A DNA stretch of 64,000 nucleotides, from NCBI RefSeq assembly GCF_000974485.1, contig NZ_BBOM01000010.1:248001-312000 (forward strand), written 5' to 3'. Source of the DNA: Streptomyces sp. NBRC 109706 (GTDB taxonomy: Bacteria; Actinomycetota; Actinomycetes; Streptomycetales; Streptomycetaceae). The notes below the pieces were generated by a model. The model ran no database searches, was not told where the DNA came from, and saw only the letters and a program-made list of their open reading frames with translations. Shown here piece by piece: positions 37,790-46,328 of the stretch (positions are counted from its first letter, which is position 1; each line of letters begins with the position of its first letter). The position numbers and the translations under genes are program-made.

Positions 37790-39279
37790 CCACCCTCCCC
37801 GAGACGCCGCTCCACCAACACCGACGACGGATCAAACCCCGGCCCCCGCCGCCCCACCGGCATGATCACCACCCGAAACAACGCCGCAACCACCGCCGAC
37901 CGCACATCCACCGGCTCCGCCTCCCACTCCTCCCGCGACACACCCATCAGTCGCCCCACCATCCGCAACCGCGAACTCCCCGCCAACTCCTGCCGCAACC
38001 CATCCAGCCGCCGCTTGTATCCGGCCAACGTCCGCATGGCAAGCACCGGATCGACATCGGGGTCATCAGCCGCCTGCTCAATCACCCGTTCCAGCTCCGC
38101 TTTGCGTGCCTCCAGAGCACCGATCTCCGCAGCCACCCCAGGACGCCCAGCGCCCCGCGCAAGTTCCTCAGCCAGCCGCGGATCCTGCAACAGCTGCACC
38201 ACATGCCCCTCCACCCAGGCATCCACGTACTGCATGTTCCGTGCAAGGCCACAGCCCTCGCACGCATAGAGCCTGGACGCCTTCCGGCGCCCCCCTGACG
38301 CCGCCCGGAACCGCCCACCACAGCCACGCCCGCACTCGGCGACACCCGACAGCAAACTCCGACGCTCGCGCCCCCTGTGCGGCTGCGCCTCGGCATTGTG
38401 CCGGTACACCGCCCGCACCCCCTCCCACATCTCGTGCGAGATAATCGGATCCCACACCGCGCGATACAGCGTCCCCTCGTACTCCGTCAGACCAGCGATC
38501 CGCGGCGACAACAACATCGCCCGCAACGCGGGACGACTCCACGGATTGCCGGCCGTCGTCGAGCACCTAGTGCTCAACCACCTCGCAATGGCATACGTCC
38601 GCTGCCCCGCTAGCAGCCGCTCCGCCGCCTGAACAATGAGTTTCGCCTCATCAGGCCGCACCTGGTTCCAGTCCACCTCCGGCACCAGTCGTTCCCCCTG
38701 GCCCGGCCGCCGCCCCTGCCGCACCACCACACGCCCCGTCTCCACCCCAAAACCAAACGGCCGATACCGCCCCCCACCCCTCCGCAACCCCTTCTCCGCC
38801 AACATCTGATTTGCGCGCCTCACCCGGCGCACCAGGGCGTCCACCTCACGGCAGGCCCCCGCCGCCTCAATCCTGAGGATGTATCGGTCGTCCGGCGAGT
38901 CCAGGTCCCGCGTCCCAGACGGAGACGCAACGCGAAACCCCTTGTGCTCAGCGAGACCGATCAGCGTCTCCAGGTCGTACGGCTGACGGATCAGGCGGTC
39001 CCCGTGGTAGATCAGCAGCCCGTCGATCCCGTCACCCTCGTAGCCGGCCTCTACCGCCTCCAGCATTCGATCCCAGGCCGGGCGCTTGCGGTTCCGCTGC
39101 CATGCCGAGCGGGAGTTGTCCACGTAGACGTGCTGCTCAGAGATCGGCCAATCCAGCCTGGCACCGAGCTGCCGGCAGTCCGTCTCCTGCCGCTCGACCT
39201 TCTCCAGTGAGCCGTCGGGCGCGTACGAGAGCCGACAGTAGATCCCCACACGGCGCGGCAGCTTCCGATGATCCAGCAC
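37786..39279 (-). CDS. Large serine recombinase (phage integrase)
   Basis: 497 residues from GTG 39279 (GGGGAG upstream; TTG 39285 is possible). N-terminal catalytic domain: VGIYCRLSYAPDGSLEKVER with the catalytic Ser at about residue 18, the Arg-rich NSRSAWQRNRKRPAW and LLIYHGDRLIRQPYDLETLI. The recombinase domain begins RRGGGRYRPFGFG; zinc-ribbon cysteines are CGRGC and CEGC, and a coiled coil (IGALEARKAELERVIEQAAD) follows, as in phiC31-type integrases. It cuts attP and attB with 2-base overhangs and joins them without host factors; excision needs the directionality factor at 32664. The gene ends the element, about 65 bases from the chromosomal junction. Confidence 0.93.
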   Translation of the reverse strand: MLDHRKLPRRVGIYCRLSYAPDGSLEKVERQETDCRQLGARLDWPISEQHVYVDNSRSAWQRNRKRPAWDRMLEAVEAGYEGDGIDGLLIYHGDRLIRQPYDLETLIGLAEHKGFRVASPSGTRDLDSPDDRYILRIEAAGACREVDALVRRVRRANQMLAEKGLRRGGGRYRPFGFGVETGRVVVRQGRRPGQGERLVPEVDWNQVRPDEAKLIVQAAERLLAGQRTYAIARWLSTRCSTTAGNPWSRPALRAMLLSPRIAGLTEYEGTLYRAVWDPIISHEMWEGVRAVYRHNAEAQPHRGRERRSLLSGVAECGRGCGGRFRAASGGRRKASRLYACEGCGLARNMQYVDAWVEGHVVQLLQDPRLAEELARGAGRPGVAAEIGALEARKAELERVIEQAADDPDVDPVLAMRTLAGYKRRLDGLRQELAGSSRLRMVGRLMGVSREEWEAEPVDVRSAVVAALFRVVIMPVGRRGPGFDPSSVLVERRLGEGG

Positions 39280-39285
39280 GGGCAA

Positions 39286-39360
39286 CTCCCCCTACATCCA
39301 GTCAACCTGTCAAGACAGACAGCCTATTACCCCTTGCCGAAAGTAGCGCTGGCCGTTCTG
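39286..39360. other. Right attachment junction of the element
   Basis: Element-like sequence next to the integrase changes within about 39341-39350 to the coding sequence of the sugar dehydrogenase: an in-frame TAG (39344) is followed at once by codons for WPFCHGDNQPY, which align with WPYCMGNNQPY of the intact paralogue at 63615. The crossover therefore lies at or just before GCGCTGGCC. The exact 2-base core cannot be fixed without the left end, which is outside the window. The opposite strand of the element side has TTGACA and TTGACT hexamers that may drive the integrase. Confidence 0.75.
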
Positions 39361-40840
39361 CCACGGCGACAACCAGCCGTACGCGCCCTACAACCCCGAC
39401 ACCGGGGAGGTCGGGGAGAAGTTCGACTGCGACAACCTGACCAATCCCTCGCCGAACAACACCGGCCTTGAGCAACTGCCCCCGGTGCAGCAGCCGGTGA
39501 TCTGGTACGGCTACGACGAGTCGCCGACCTTCCCCGAGTTGGGCTCGGGCGGCTCGGGCCCGATGGGCGGCCCGGTCTACCGCTATGACGCGGACAACCC
39601 CTCGACCACCAAGTTCCCCGAGTACTACGACGGGACGCAGTTCCTCTTCGAGTGGACCCGCAACTACGTCAAGGAAGTCCAACTGGACTCCGACAGCGGC
39701 GTGTTGAAGATCAACGACTTCCTGCCCACCGAGGACTTCGTCAAGCCGATGGACCTCACCTTCGGCCCCGACGGTTCGCTGTACGTCCTGGAATGGGGCA
39801 GCCAGTTCGGCGGCGGCAACTCCGATTCGGGCCTCTACCGCATCGACTACGCCCCCGGCGGGCAGGCCCCGCACGCCCAGGCCAGCGCCTCGGTCACCAG
39901 CGGCCCCGCGCCGTTGACGGTCGACTTCAGCGGCGAGGGCTCCTCCAACCCCAACGGCGGTTCGCTGGACTACGCCTGGGACTTCGACGGTGACGGCACC
40001 TTCGACGCCGAGGGATCCGAGGTGACCCACACCTACCAGGAGGTGGGCGAGTTCAACGCCCAACTCCGAGTCACCACCGCCGAGGACGTCTCCGGCTACG
40101 CCAACGTCCCCATCACCGTGGGGAACACGACGCCGACGGTGACCATCGACTTCCCGACCAGCGGTCAACTGATCGAGTTCGGCGACCAGATCCCCTACCG
40201 GGTGACGGTCACCGACCCGGAGGACGGGGAGATCGACTGCCAGCAGGTCATCGTCAACCCGGCCCTCGGCCATGACGACCACGAGCATCCGACCACCGAC
40301 CTGCGCGGCTGCGAGGGCACGCTGAACACCGGCGACCTCGGCGGCCATCCGGAGGGCGCCGACCTCTGGTACGTCCTCAACGCCCGCTACACCGACCAGG
40401 GAGGCGAGGGCACCGGATCGCTCACCGGCTACGGCCGGGCGGTCCTCCAGCCGAAGCACAAGCAGGCCGAGTACTACCACGACCAGGCGGGGACGCGGAT
40501 CGTCTCCCAGGAAGGAGCCGAGAACGGCCAGCGGATCGGCGATATCAGCGACGGCGACTGGATCGCCTTCGAACCGATGAGCGTCGAGGGCGTGGAGAGC
40601 GTCGGCTACCGCTTCTCCTCACCCGACGGCGGCGGCGCGGTCGAGCTGCGCGCCGGAGCCCCCGACGGTGAACTGCTCGCCACCACGCCGATCCACGCCA
40701 CCGGCGACTGGGACGCCTACGAGCTGACCGAGTCCACCTCGGTCACCGATCTCGCCGGCACCCACAAGCTGTATCTGGTGTTCGACGCGCCGGCGGAGAA
40801 CAGCTTCGACATCGACTCCATCCTCTTCACCACCTCCTGA
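39347..40840 (+). pseudogene. 3' part of a secreted PQQ-type sugar dehydrogenase gene cut by the element
   Basis: Open from 39347 with no start codon; 497 codons remain. The end of a glucose/sorbosone dehydrogenase beta-propeller (WPFCHGDNQPY, MDLTFGPDGSLYVLEWG, SGLYRIDYAPGG) is followed by a PKD domain (VTSGPAPLTVDFSGEGSSNP, YAWDFDGDGTFDAEGSEVTH), a linker domain, and a C-terminal CBM6-like module (GDWIAFEPMSVEGVESVGYR). The product would be an exported oxidoreductase acting on polysaccharide-derived sugars. Its 5' part should lie left of the element. An internal GTG at 39485 could at most give a domain fragment. Confidence 0.85.
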
Positions 40841-40854
40841 TCCCGCTCACTCAC

Positions 40855-40889
40855 CCCCGCCCCGTGGCCGACCGGACCACGGGGCGGGG
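40855..40889. terminator. Perfect 13-bp stem terminator
   Basis: CCCCGCCCCGTGG, 9-base loop, CCACGGGGCGGGG, 15 bases after the sugar dehydrogenase stop. Confidence 0.85.
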
Positions 40890-40979
40890 TCCCGCGCGCG
40901 CCGGGGGAAACCCGGTGCGTGGCCGCGCGTCGAGCCGGTAACGTGCGCCCGGCCCATGGCAGCGCGAGAGGGAACACGT

Positions 40980-41729
40980 ATGGATCTGCTGGTGACGACC
41001 GCCGCCCGAAACCCCGAACTGGTGCCGCTGCTGGGCGACTTCAGCCCCTGGCCCACCTTTATGCTGCAGGACCAGATCAGCCCGCTCTACTACGCCGACG
41101 CGCGGACCGCCTGGCCGGAGCATGTGCTGATCGCCGTCGACCGGGACCGTCCCGACCGGCTGGTCGCCAGCGGCTACAGCGTGCCGTTCCACTGGGACGA
41201 CGATCCCGACGCCCCCCTGCCGGCCGGCGGTTGGGACGAGGTCATCCGCAACGCGACCCTCGACCGGCTCGCCGGCCGCCGGGGCAATCTGGTCTCCGCG
41301 CTGGAGATCTCCGTCCGACCCGATCTGCGCGGCACCGGCCTCTCGTCGACGATGCTCGCCGCGATGCGCGCCAACGCCGCCGAGTCGGGCTTCGGCACCC
41401 TTGTCGCCCCGGTCCGGCCCAACGCCAAACACCACCGCCCGAAGGAGCCGGTCGCCGACTACGCGGCCAGGCTCCGCGCCGACGGGCTGCCCGAGGACCC
41501 CTGGCTGCGGGTCCATGTCCGGGCCGGCGGCGTCATCGCCGGCGTCTCCGTCCGGGCGATGACCATCGCCGGCACCCTCGCCGAGTGGCGCGCCTGGACG
41601 GGCCTGCCGTTCGACACCACAGGACCGGTCGAGGTCCCCGGCGCCCTGGTCCCGGTCCACTGCGACACCGCCCACGACCACGCCGTCTACTGCGAACCCT
41701 GCGTCTGGGTGCGCCACCGACTCGACTGA
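40980..41729 (+). CDS. GNAT-fold acetyltransferase
   Basis: 249 residues from ATG 40980 (GAGAGGGA upstream). LEISVRPDLRGTGLSSTMLA (about 100-120) is the acetyl-CoA loop R-x-x-G-x-G with R-G-T-G; LVAPVRPNAKHHRP follows, a pattern of the N-acetyltransferases that act on small molecules in actinomycetes. Substrate unknown. It follows a terminator and stands alone. Confidence 0.8.
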   Translation: MDLLVTTAARNPELVPLLGDFSPWPTFMLQDQISPLYYADARTAWPEHVLIAVDRDRPDRLVASGYSVPFHWDDDPDAPLPAGGWDEVIRNATLDRLAGRRGNLVSALEISVRPDLRGTGLSSTMLAAMRANAAESGFGTLVAPVRPNAKHHRPKEPVADYAARLRADGLPEDPWLRVHVRAGGVIAGVSVRAMTIAGTLAEWRAWTGLPFDTTGPVEVPGALVPVHCDTAHDHAVYCEPCVWVRHRLD

Positions 41730-41785
41730 CCCGGCCCCGGCGGCCGCCGACTCCGTTCGCCGGGCGCGGCACGTACATTGACGAA

Positions 41786-41904
41786 ATGGAGGACCACACC
41801 GCCACCGGGATCGCCGCCCGTCCGGCGCCCGTTCTGCGGCAGTACGTCGACTCGTATGTCGGCTTCGACCTCCGTGGGCTCCCGGCGGGGGTGCACTGCG
41901 GTCC
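41786..41904 (+). pseudogene. Truncated start of an AraC-type regulator gene
   Basis: ATG 41786 opens GIAARPAPVLRQYVDSYVGF and DLRGLPAGVH, the N-terminus of a common Streptomyces AraC-family regulator. The family pattern stops after about 40 residues; the frame continues only with Arg/Pro-rich sequence antisense to the next gene, so the DNA-binding half is missing. Probably a deletion remnant. Confidence 0.55.
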
Positions 41905-41967
41905 GCGCCACCCTGGTAGCCGACGTCATCGACGCCGGTCTCCCGACCCGAAGCGGGTAAAAACCCC

Positions 41968-42543
41968 CTACGAGACGGGAGGCCCGCCCGCCGGGGCCCG
42001 CAGTTCCGCCGCCAGCTCGGCCAGCAGCGCGTCCACATCCGTCACCGTCTCCCCGCCGGGCCGGAAACCGGCGTCCCGGTCCACCAGCTCGTCCACGCCG
42101 GGAACGGCCAGCGAGGGCGCGACGACCCGCATCCCCAGCCGCCCCAGCACCGGCTTGATCCCCTCGGCGGCCGGGGCGCCGCCGGAGGATCCCGCGCTGT
42201 AGCTGAGCAGCGCCACCGGCTTGTCCCGCCACTCCGCGTAGAGGAAGTCCAGCGCGTTCTTCAGCGCCGCGCCATAGCCCCCGTTGTACATCGGCAGCAC
42301 GATCACAAAGGCGTCGGACGCGGCGACCAACGCGCTCCATTCCTTGGTGTGTTGATGCTGGTAGTTGCCGGCGGACGGATGCTCCGGCTCGTCCAGGAAC
42401 GGGAGCCCGATCCGGGCCAGGTCCACCAGCTCCACCTCGCCGAAGACATCGAGGGCGGACGCCCGCTCGACGACCCAGGAGCCGATGGGAAGCCCGTTGG
42501 AGCGGGGACGGTTACTGCCGACGATCACGCTGAGACGAGGCAC
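41968..42543 (-). CDS. NAD(P)H-dependent FMN reductase
   Basis: 191 residues. SVIVGSNRPRSNGLPIGSWV is the phosphate loop of flavodoxin-like reductases, FVIVLPMYNGGYGAALKNAL the conserved Y-N-x-G-x-x-x-x-L-K-N motif, and KPVALLSYSAGSSGGAPAAE the third flavin contact. It reduces FMN or azo/quinone compounds with NAD(P)H in the cytoplasm. Single gene unit with a terminator upstream at 42573. Confidence 0.88.
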   Translation of the reverse strand: MPRLSVIVGSNRPRSNGLPIGSWVVERASALDVFGEVELVDLARIGLPFLDEPEHPSAGNYQHQHTKEWSALVAASDAFVIVLPMYNGGYGAALKNALDFLYAEWRDKPVALLSYSAGSSGGAPAAEGIKPVLGRLGMRVVAPSLAVPGVDELVDRDAGFRPGGETVTDVDALLAELAAELRAPAGGPPVS

Positions 42544-42572
42544 GAGGCGACTGCTTTCTCTGTTCGGGACGG

Positions 42573-42600
42573 GCCCCCGCGCCGCTTGCCGCGCGGGGGC
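42573..42600. terminator. 10-bp stem hairpin
   Basis: GCCCCCGCGC, 8-base loop, GCGCGGGGGC in the 144-base gap between two leftward genes; it would terminate the YczE gene transcript. Confidence 0.65.
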
Positions 42601-42687
42601 TCACCGCAGGGTTCGTTCGATATCTCGGATGGTACGGAGCGCGGGGTCGCGGCCATCGCCGCCCGGCGGAGCCGGCGCGCCCCCTGG

Positions 42688-43326
42688 TCAACGCGGTTCG
42701 CCGGCGCCGGTCACGCCCAGGGGCCCGCCCGGGCGGGCGGGCGGAGCGGCGGGCCGAAAACTCAGCCGGGCCAGGGCGATCTGCACCAGCGGACCGATGG
42801 CCAGCGCGTAGAGCACGGTGCCGACGCCGACCGTTCCGCCGAGCAGCCACCCCAGGGCCAGCACCGACAGCTCGATCACCGCACGGGCCCGCCGGATGGA
42901 CAGCCCCCGCCCGGCCAGCCCGGTCATCAGCCCGTCACGCGGCCCGGCCCCCAGCCCCGCGCCCACATAGAGCCCGGTGCCCACGGCCGCCGTCACCACG
43001 CCCAGCAGCAGAAAGGCCCAGCGCAACGCCAACTGCTCGGGCCCCGGGAGCAGTTCGAGCGCGGCCTCGGCGGCGAGACCGACCAGCAGCACATTGCAGA
43101 CCGTCCCCACCCCCGGGCGCTCCCGCAGCGGCACCCACGCGAGCAGCACCAGGCCGGCCGTCAGGGTGACGATCAGCCCCAGCGGCGCACCCGTGCGGTC
43201 GGCCAGGCCCTGGTGGAGCACATCCCAGGACGGCAACCCCAGCTCGGCACGGACCAGCAGCCCGAGCGAGACCCCGAAGAGAGCGAGCCCGACCAGCAGC
43301 CGGACCAGCCGACGCGGCTCCGGCAC
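42688..43326 (-). CDS. YczE/YyaS/YitT-family membrane protein
   Basis: About 212 residues from GTG 43326. Six hydrophobic segments, with LGLPSWDVLHQGLADRTGAP and GAGLGAGPRDGLMTGLAGRG, the two signature loops of YczE-type proteins. Several members sit beside regulators and may export or influence small molecules; function is not established. The frame extends to ATG 43380, but a promoter (TTGACG, 16 bases, TAATGT on the minus strand) lies inside that stretch, so the later start is preferred. Divergent from the MarR gene and probably repressed by it. Confidence 0.8.
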   Translation of the reverse strand: MPEPRRLVRLLVGLALFGVSLGLLVRAELGLPSWDVLHQGLADRTGAPLGLIVTLTAGLVLLAWVPLRERPGVGTVCNVLLVGLAAEAALELLPGPEQLALRWAFLLLGVVTAAVGTGLYVGAGLGAGPRDGLMTGLAGRGLSIRRARAVIELSVLALGWLLGGTVGVGTVLYALAIGPLVQIALARLSFRPAAPPARPGGPLGVTGAGEPR

Positions 43327-43335
43327 TATTTTCCA

Positions 43336-43375
43336 TGACACGTCATTCACATTAACAGGGTTACATGACACGTCA
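43336..43375. promoter_or_regulatory. Two MarR-type operator boxes
   Basis: TGACACGTCA occurs at 43336-43345 and again at 43366-43375, exactly 30 bases (three helical turns) apart. Each is a near-palindrome. The boxes overlap the leftward promoter of the membrane gene and lie just before the rightward TAGAAT (43386-43391) of the MarR gene. Confidence 0.75.
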
Positions 43376-43398
43376 AGCATTGGCCTAGAATGGCCCCC

Positions 43399-43878
43399 AT
43401 GACCGATCAGGCCCCGCGTTGGCTCACCCCGGAGGAGGAGCGCGCCTGGCGCGCCTGGCGCCGGATGCAGCTGCTGCTCACCGCCAGGATCGCGGCCGAC
43501 CATGTCGCGGACAGCGGCCTGTCCGACCCCGACTACGATGTGCTCTCCAAGCTCTCCGAGGCCCAAGGGGAGCTGCGCGTCAGCGAGTTGGCCAGCTCGA
43601 TGCTCTGGTCACAGAGCCGGCTCTCCCACCATCTGGCCCGGATGGAACGCCGCTCGCTGATCAGCCGGGACGCCTGCGCCGACGACCGCAGGGGCACGGT
43701 GGCCCGGCTCACCGACACCGGCTGGCGCGCCATCGAGGAGGCCGCCCCGGCTCATCTCTCCTCGGTCCGCCGCCACTTGGTCGACCGCCTCACCCCCGCC
43801 CAGCTCGCCGCCCTCGCCGAGATCGCCGAAACGGTGACCGCCCCCCTGCTCCCCGACGCGGATGCCTCCGGCGGCTGA
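43399..43878 (+). CDS. MarR-family regulator
   Basis: 159 residues from ATG 43399, about 8 bases after a TAGAAT box, so probably leaderless. LSDPDYDVLSKLSEAQGELR, VSELASSMLWSQSRLSHHLA and RMERRSLISRDACADDRRGT give the full winged helix with the basic wing (DRRGTVARLTDTG). It probably binds the TGACACGTCA boxes and controls itself and the YczE gene. Confidence 0.9.
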   Translation: MTDQAPRWLTPEEERAWRAWRRMQLLLTARIAADHVADSGLSDPDYDVLSKLSEAQGELRVSELASSMLWSQSRLSHHLARMERRSLISRDACADDRRGTVARLTDTGWRAIEEAAPAHLSSVRRHLVDRLTPAQLAALAEIAETVTAPLLPDADASGG

Positions 43879-43926
43879 ACGTCCCGGCCGTGCGCGCCTT
43901 GGCCGTGAGCGTTTTAGGCTGGCGAG

Positions 43927-44673
43927 ATGACAGGGACCCCGCCCCCCGCCGACCAGTTGGCCGCCAGGATGGATCTGGCCGATCGGCTGCCCGGCGCCGA
44001 AGAGCTGCGCACCGCCTCCTACCAAACGTTGACCACCGCGCCCGCGCCCGTGGTCGACGTCGGCTGCGGCGCCGGCCGGGCCGTTGCCGAACTGATCGAA
44101 CGTGGTGTGCCGGCGATCGGCATCGATCCCGATCCGACCATGATCGCCCTGGCCAAGGACCGTTGGCCGACGGCCGACTTCCGGATCGCCGACGCGTACG
44201 CGCTGCCGCTCGCCGACGCCTCGGTCGCCGGCTACCGCGCGGACAAGGTGTTCCATGAACTGGCCGAGCCCGAACGGGCGTTGGCCGAGGCCCGCCGGGT
44301 CCTCGTGCCCGGCGGCCAGATGGTGCTGGTCGGCCAGGACTGGGACGGGATGCTGATCGATTCCGACCGCCCCGACCTCACCCGCGCCCTGGTACACGCC
44401 CGCGCCGACCGGATCACCCGCCCGCGCGCCGCCCGCGGCTACCGTGGCCTGCTGCTGGAGGCCGGCTTCGCCGAGGTCTCCCTCACCGTGCACACCCATG
44501 TGCTCACCGGCCCGACGGCCCTCCCCCTCCTGCTCTCCCTGACCGGCGGCGCCGAGGAGACCTTCGGCGCCGCGGAGGTGGCCAACTGGGTCGCGGAGCA
44601 GCGCCTCCGCGCCCAGCTCGACCGTCTGCTGCTGACCGTCCCCTTCTTCCTGGCCACCGCCACGGCGCCCTGA
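43927..44673 (+). CDS. Class I SAM-dependent methyltransferase
   Basis: 248 residues. VVDVGCGAGRAVAEL is motif I, IGIDPDPTMIALAK motif II, FRIADAYALPLADASVAGYR motif III, and RVLVPGGQMVLVGQD motif IV, the layout of UbiE/type-11 methyltransferases. Substrate unknown; no biosynthetic neighbours. Confidence 0.88.
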   Translation: MTGTPPPADQLAARMDLADRLPGAEELRTASYQTLTTAPAPVVDVGCGAGRAVAELIERGVPAIGIDPDPTMIALAKDRWPTADFRIADAYALPLADASVAGYRADKVFHELAEPERALAEARRVLVPGGQMVLVGQDWDGMLIDSDRPDLTRALVHARADRITRPRAARGYRGLLLEAGFAEVSLTVHTHVLTGPTALPLLLSLTGGAEETFGAAEVANWVAEQRLRAQLDRLLLTVPFFLATATAP

Positions 44674-44705
44674 CCTGGCCGGTCGGGCCGGCCGCTCGGG
44701 CCCGC

Positions 44706-45158
44706 TCAGAGGAACGCGGACTCGGGACGATCGCCGTTGATCAGCAGGGGCAGTCGGTTGCGACGCCCGGCGGACATCACCGCGTACTGCGCCAACGGCG
44801 GCGCCTCGCCCCACTCCTGCAACGGCATCCAGGCCGCGGAGGAAGGCAGCTGCTTGGCGTCCGCCGGCACCTTCGGCAGCACATGACCGTCCAACACATA
44901 GACGATGCGGTTGACTTCACCCTCGCCGTCGGTGTCGGTCGTGACCGCCAGGATGTCGGTCAGCCCCCGCTCATAGCCGGTGGCCTTCCACAGTGCCTCC
45001 CGCGCGGCCAGGATCATGCACTTCCCCGGCGGCAGCTCCCCACCCGGCAACACCCACCCGTCCGGACCATGCACCATCAGCACATGATCGGTGGCGGTCG
45101 TCGCCAGCACCTGGAACACCAGCCGGATGGGCGAACGGGCAATCACGGTACGCACCAC
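44706..45158 (-). CDS. Nudix-fold protein with degenerate Nudix box
   Basis: 150 residues from GTG 45158, chosen because the gene upstream ends at 45197 and AAGGAG precedes. VLMVHGPDGWVLPGGELPPG and REALWKATGYERG follow the Nudix fold, but the box lacks its catalytic glutamates: the GE of the box is GK and RE-x2-EE becomes REALWK. Hydrolase activity is doubtful; it may bind nucleotides only. Same strand as the two genes upstream. Confidence 0.7.
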   Translation of the reverse strand: MVRTVIARSPIRLVFQVLATTATDHVLMVHGPDGWVLPGGELPPGKCMILAAREALWKATGYERGLTDILAVTTDTDGEGEVNRIVYVLDGHVLPKVPADAKQLPSSAAWMPLQEWGEAPPLAQYAVMSAGRRNRLPLLINGDRPESAFL

Positions 45159-45196
45159 AGCGTTCAACTCTCCTTGATCGACAATATGGTTGGGGC

Positions 45197-45580
45197 TCAA
45201 CGCAGGGCGGGCAGCAAACCGGCCCCGGCGGTCAACAAACACATCAGCCCGACGAACACCGGCCCGAACCACCCGCCGGTCTGCTCGTCCGACTCCTCCG
45301 CCGTCACCTCGTCGGCGGCGGCCGCGAAGTCCTGGACCAGATGCTGAACACGCCAGTGCTTCTCGGTCCGCAGCAGGAACATCGTGTGCCTCGGCTGCTG
45401 TTGGGTGTGCCCTATGGCCCAGACCGCCATCCGCTGCGGATCGACGTCGTCGACGAGCGGCGAACGCGCCTCACACGTCATGCACTCCGCCCCCTGGATG
45501 GCCGGCGGCGCCCCCCGATCCCGCACCTCGCTGAGTATCCAGTCCGCCCCCTTCACCACCTGCGACGCCACCAGACTCAC
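45197..45580 (-). CDS. Hypothetical protein with C-terminal membrane helix
   Basis: 127 residues. CMTCEARSPLVDDVDPQRMA and VWAIGHTQQQPRHTMFLLRT are typical of a small Streptomyces family with a Cys pair and HTQQ-like motif; VFVGLMCLLTAGAGLLPAL is a C-terminal anchor. Overlaps the ATPase gene stop by 4 bases, so it is co-translated with it. Confidence 0.7.
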   Translation of the reverse strand: MSLVASQVVKGADWILSEVRDRGAPPAIQGAECMTCEARSPLVDDVDPQRMAVWAIGHTQQQPRHTMFLLRTEKHWRVQHLVQDFAAAADEVTAEESDEQTGGWFGPVFVGLMCLLTAGAGLLPALR

Positions 45581-46128
45581 GGCAACTCCCCACTCTTGAT
45601 CCGATAGTTGACCTCACTCGCCGAATTCCGCGCCCTCAACCGCGCGCGCAGCCGCTCACGCGAATCCACGGGAGTTTCGTCGACGACAGGAGCCGACCCC
45701 GGCCCGTCCAGACGGCACGCGAACCAGACGGACTTACCGACCACCCCGTCATCCCACACATGCCGAAAACACCCGAACCCATCCGCCATCTCCCGCAACA
45801 ACCAGAGCCCACGCCCCGACTCCGCATCCCACGCCGGGCAACGGACGACGGGCTGCACCGGCGAACGGTCCAGCACCTGGACAACCACGAGCGGAAGTTG
45901 CGACTGGCAGACCGTCAAACTGCACCAGCGGCCCTCAACGTGCTTGAGCACATTTGACAGCAGCTCGGACACCCCCAACCGCGCCACCTCCACGGCCTGG
46001 GGCGCCGCCCCCAACCCCCGCACGAGCCCGGCCACTTCCCCCCGCCGGCCCTCGATCGCCCCAGCGCTGACCGTTAACGCCCACCCGTGAACCTGCTGAC
46101 CAGCGAGGGATCGAACCGGAACGGTCAT
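45577..46128 (-). CDS. ATP-binding anti-sigma-type regulator (HATPase_c)
   Basis: 183 residues. ARLGVSELLSNVLKHVEGRW is the N box and DAESGRGLWLLREMADGFGC the G1 box of RsbW-like kinases; the usual DNG is partly changed (VQVLDRSPVQPVV). In Streptomyces such ATPases stand beside WhiJ-like regulators and DUF397 proteins, as here, divergent from 46329. They influence antibiotic production and development by an unproved mechanism. Confidence 0.85.
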   Translation of the reverse strand: MTVPVRSLAGQQVHGWALTVSAGAIEGRRGEVAGLVRGLGAAPQAVEVARLGVSELLSNVLKHVEGRWCSLTVCQSQLPLVVVQVLDRSPVQPVVRCPAWDAESGRGLWLLREMADGFGCFRHVWDDGVVGKSVWFACRLDGPGSAPVVDETPVDSRERLRARLRARNSASEVNYRIKSGELP

Positions 46129-46328
46129 AGCTCCTCCAAACGGGGCTCACCGGCGGCCAGTTGGGAGTGGCCGTGGCCGAGCGGACACGCTCAGTGCTTG
46201 ACCCAAGGCTGCCATGGCGGGAACGTTGTCCGCAAGCAGCATCTCCCGGAAGGTTAACTATCGAATGTCTTTGCGAGATGCGGACCATTCCCACTATGCG
46301 TAAGCTGATGAACCAAGGAGGTTTACTG

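Noticed and set aside
39302..40480. 392-codon minus-strand frame over the broken dehydrogenase
   Set aside because: The plus strand has clear PKD and CBM6-like domains; the minus frame is compositional only.
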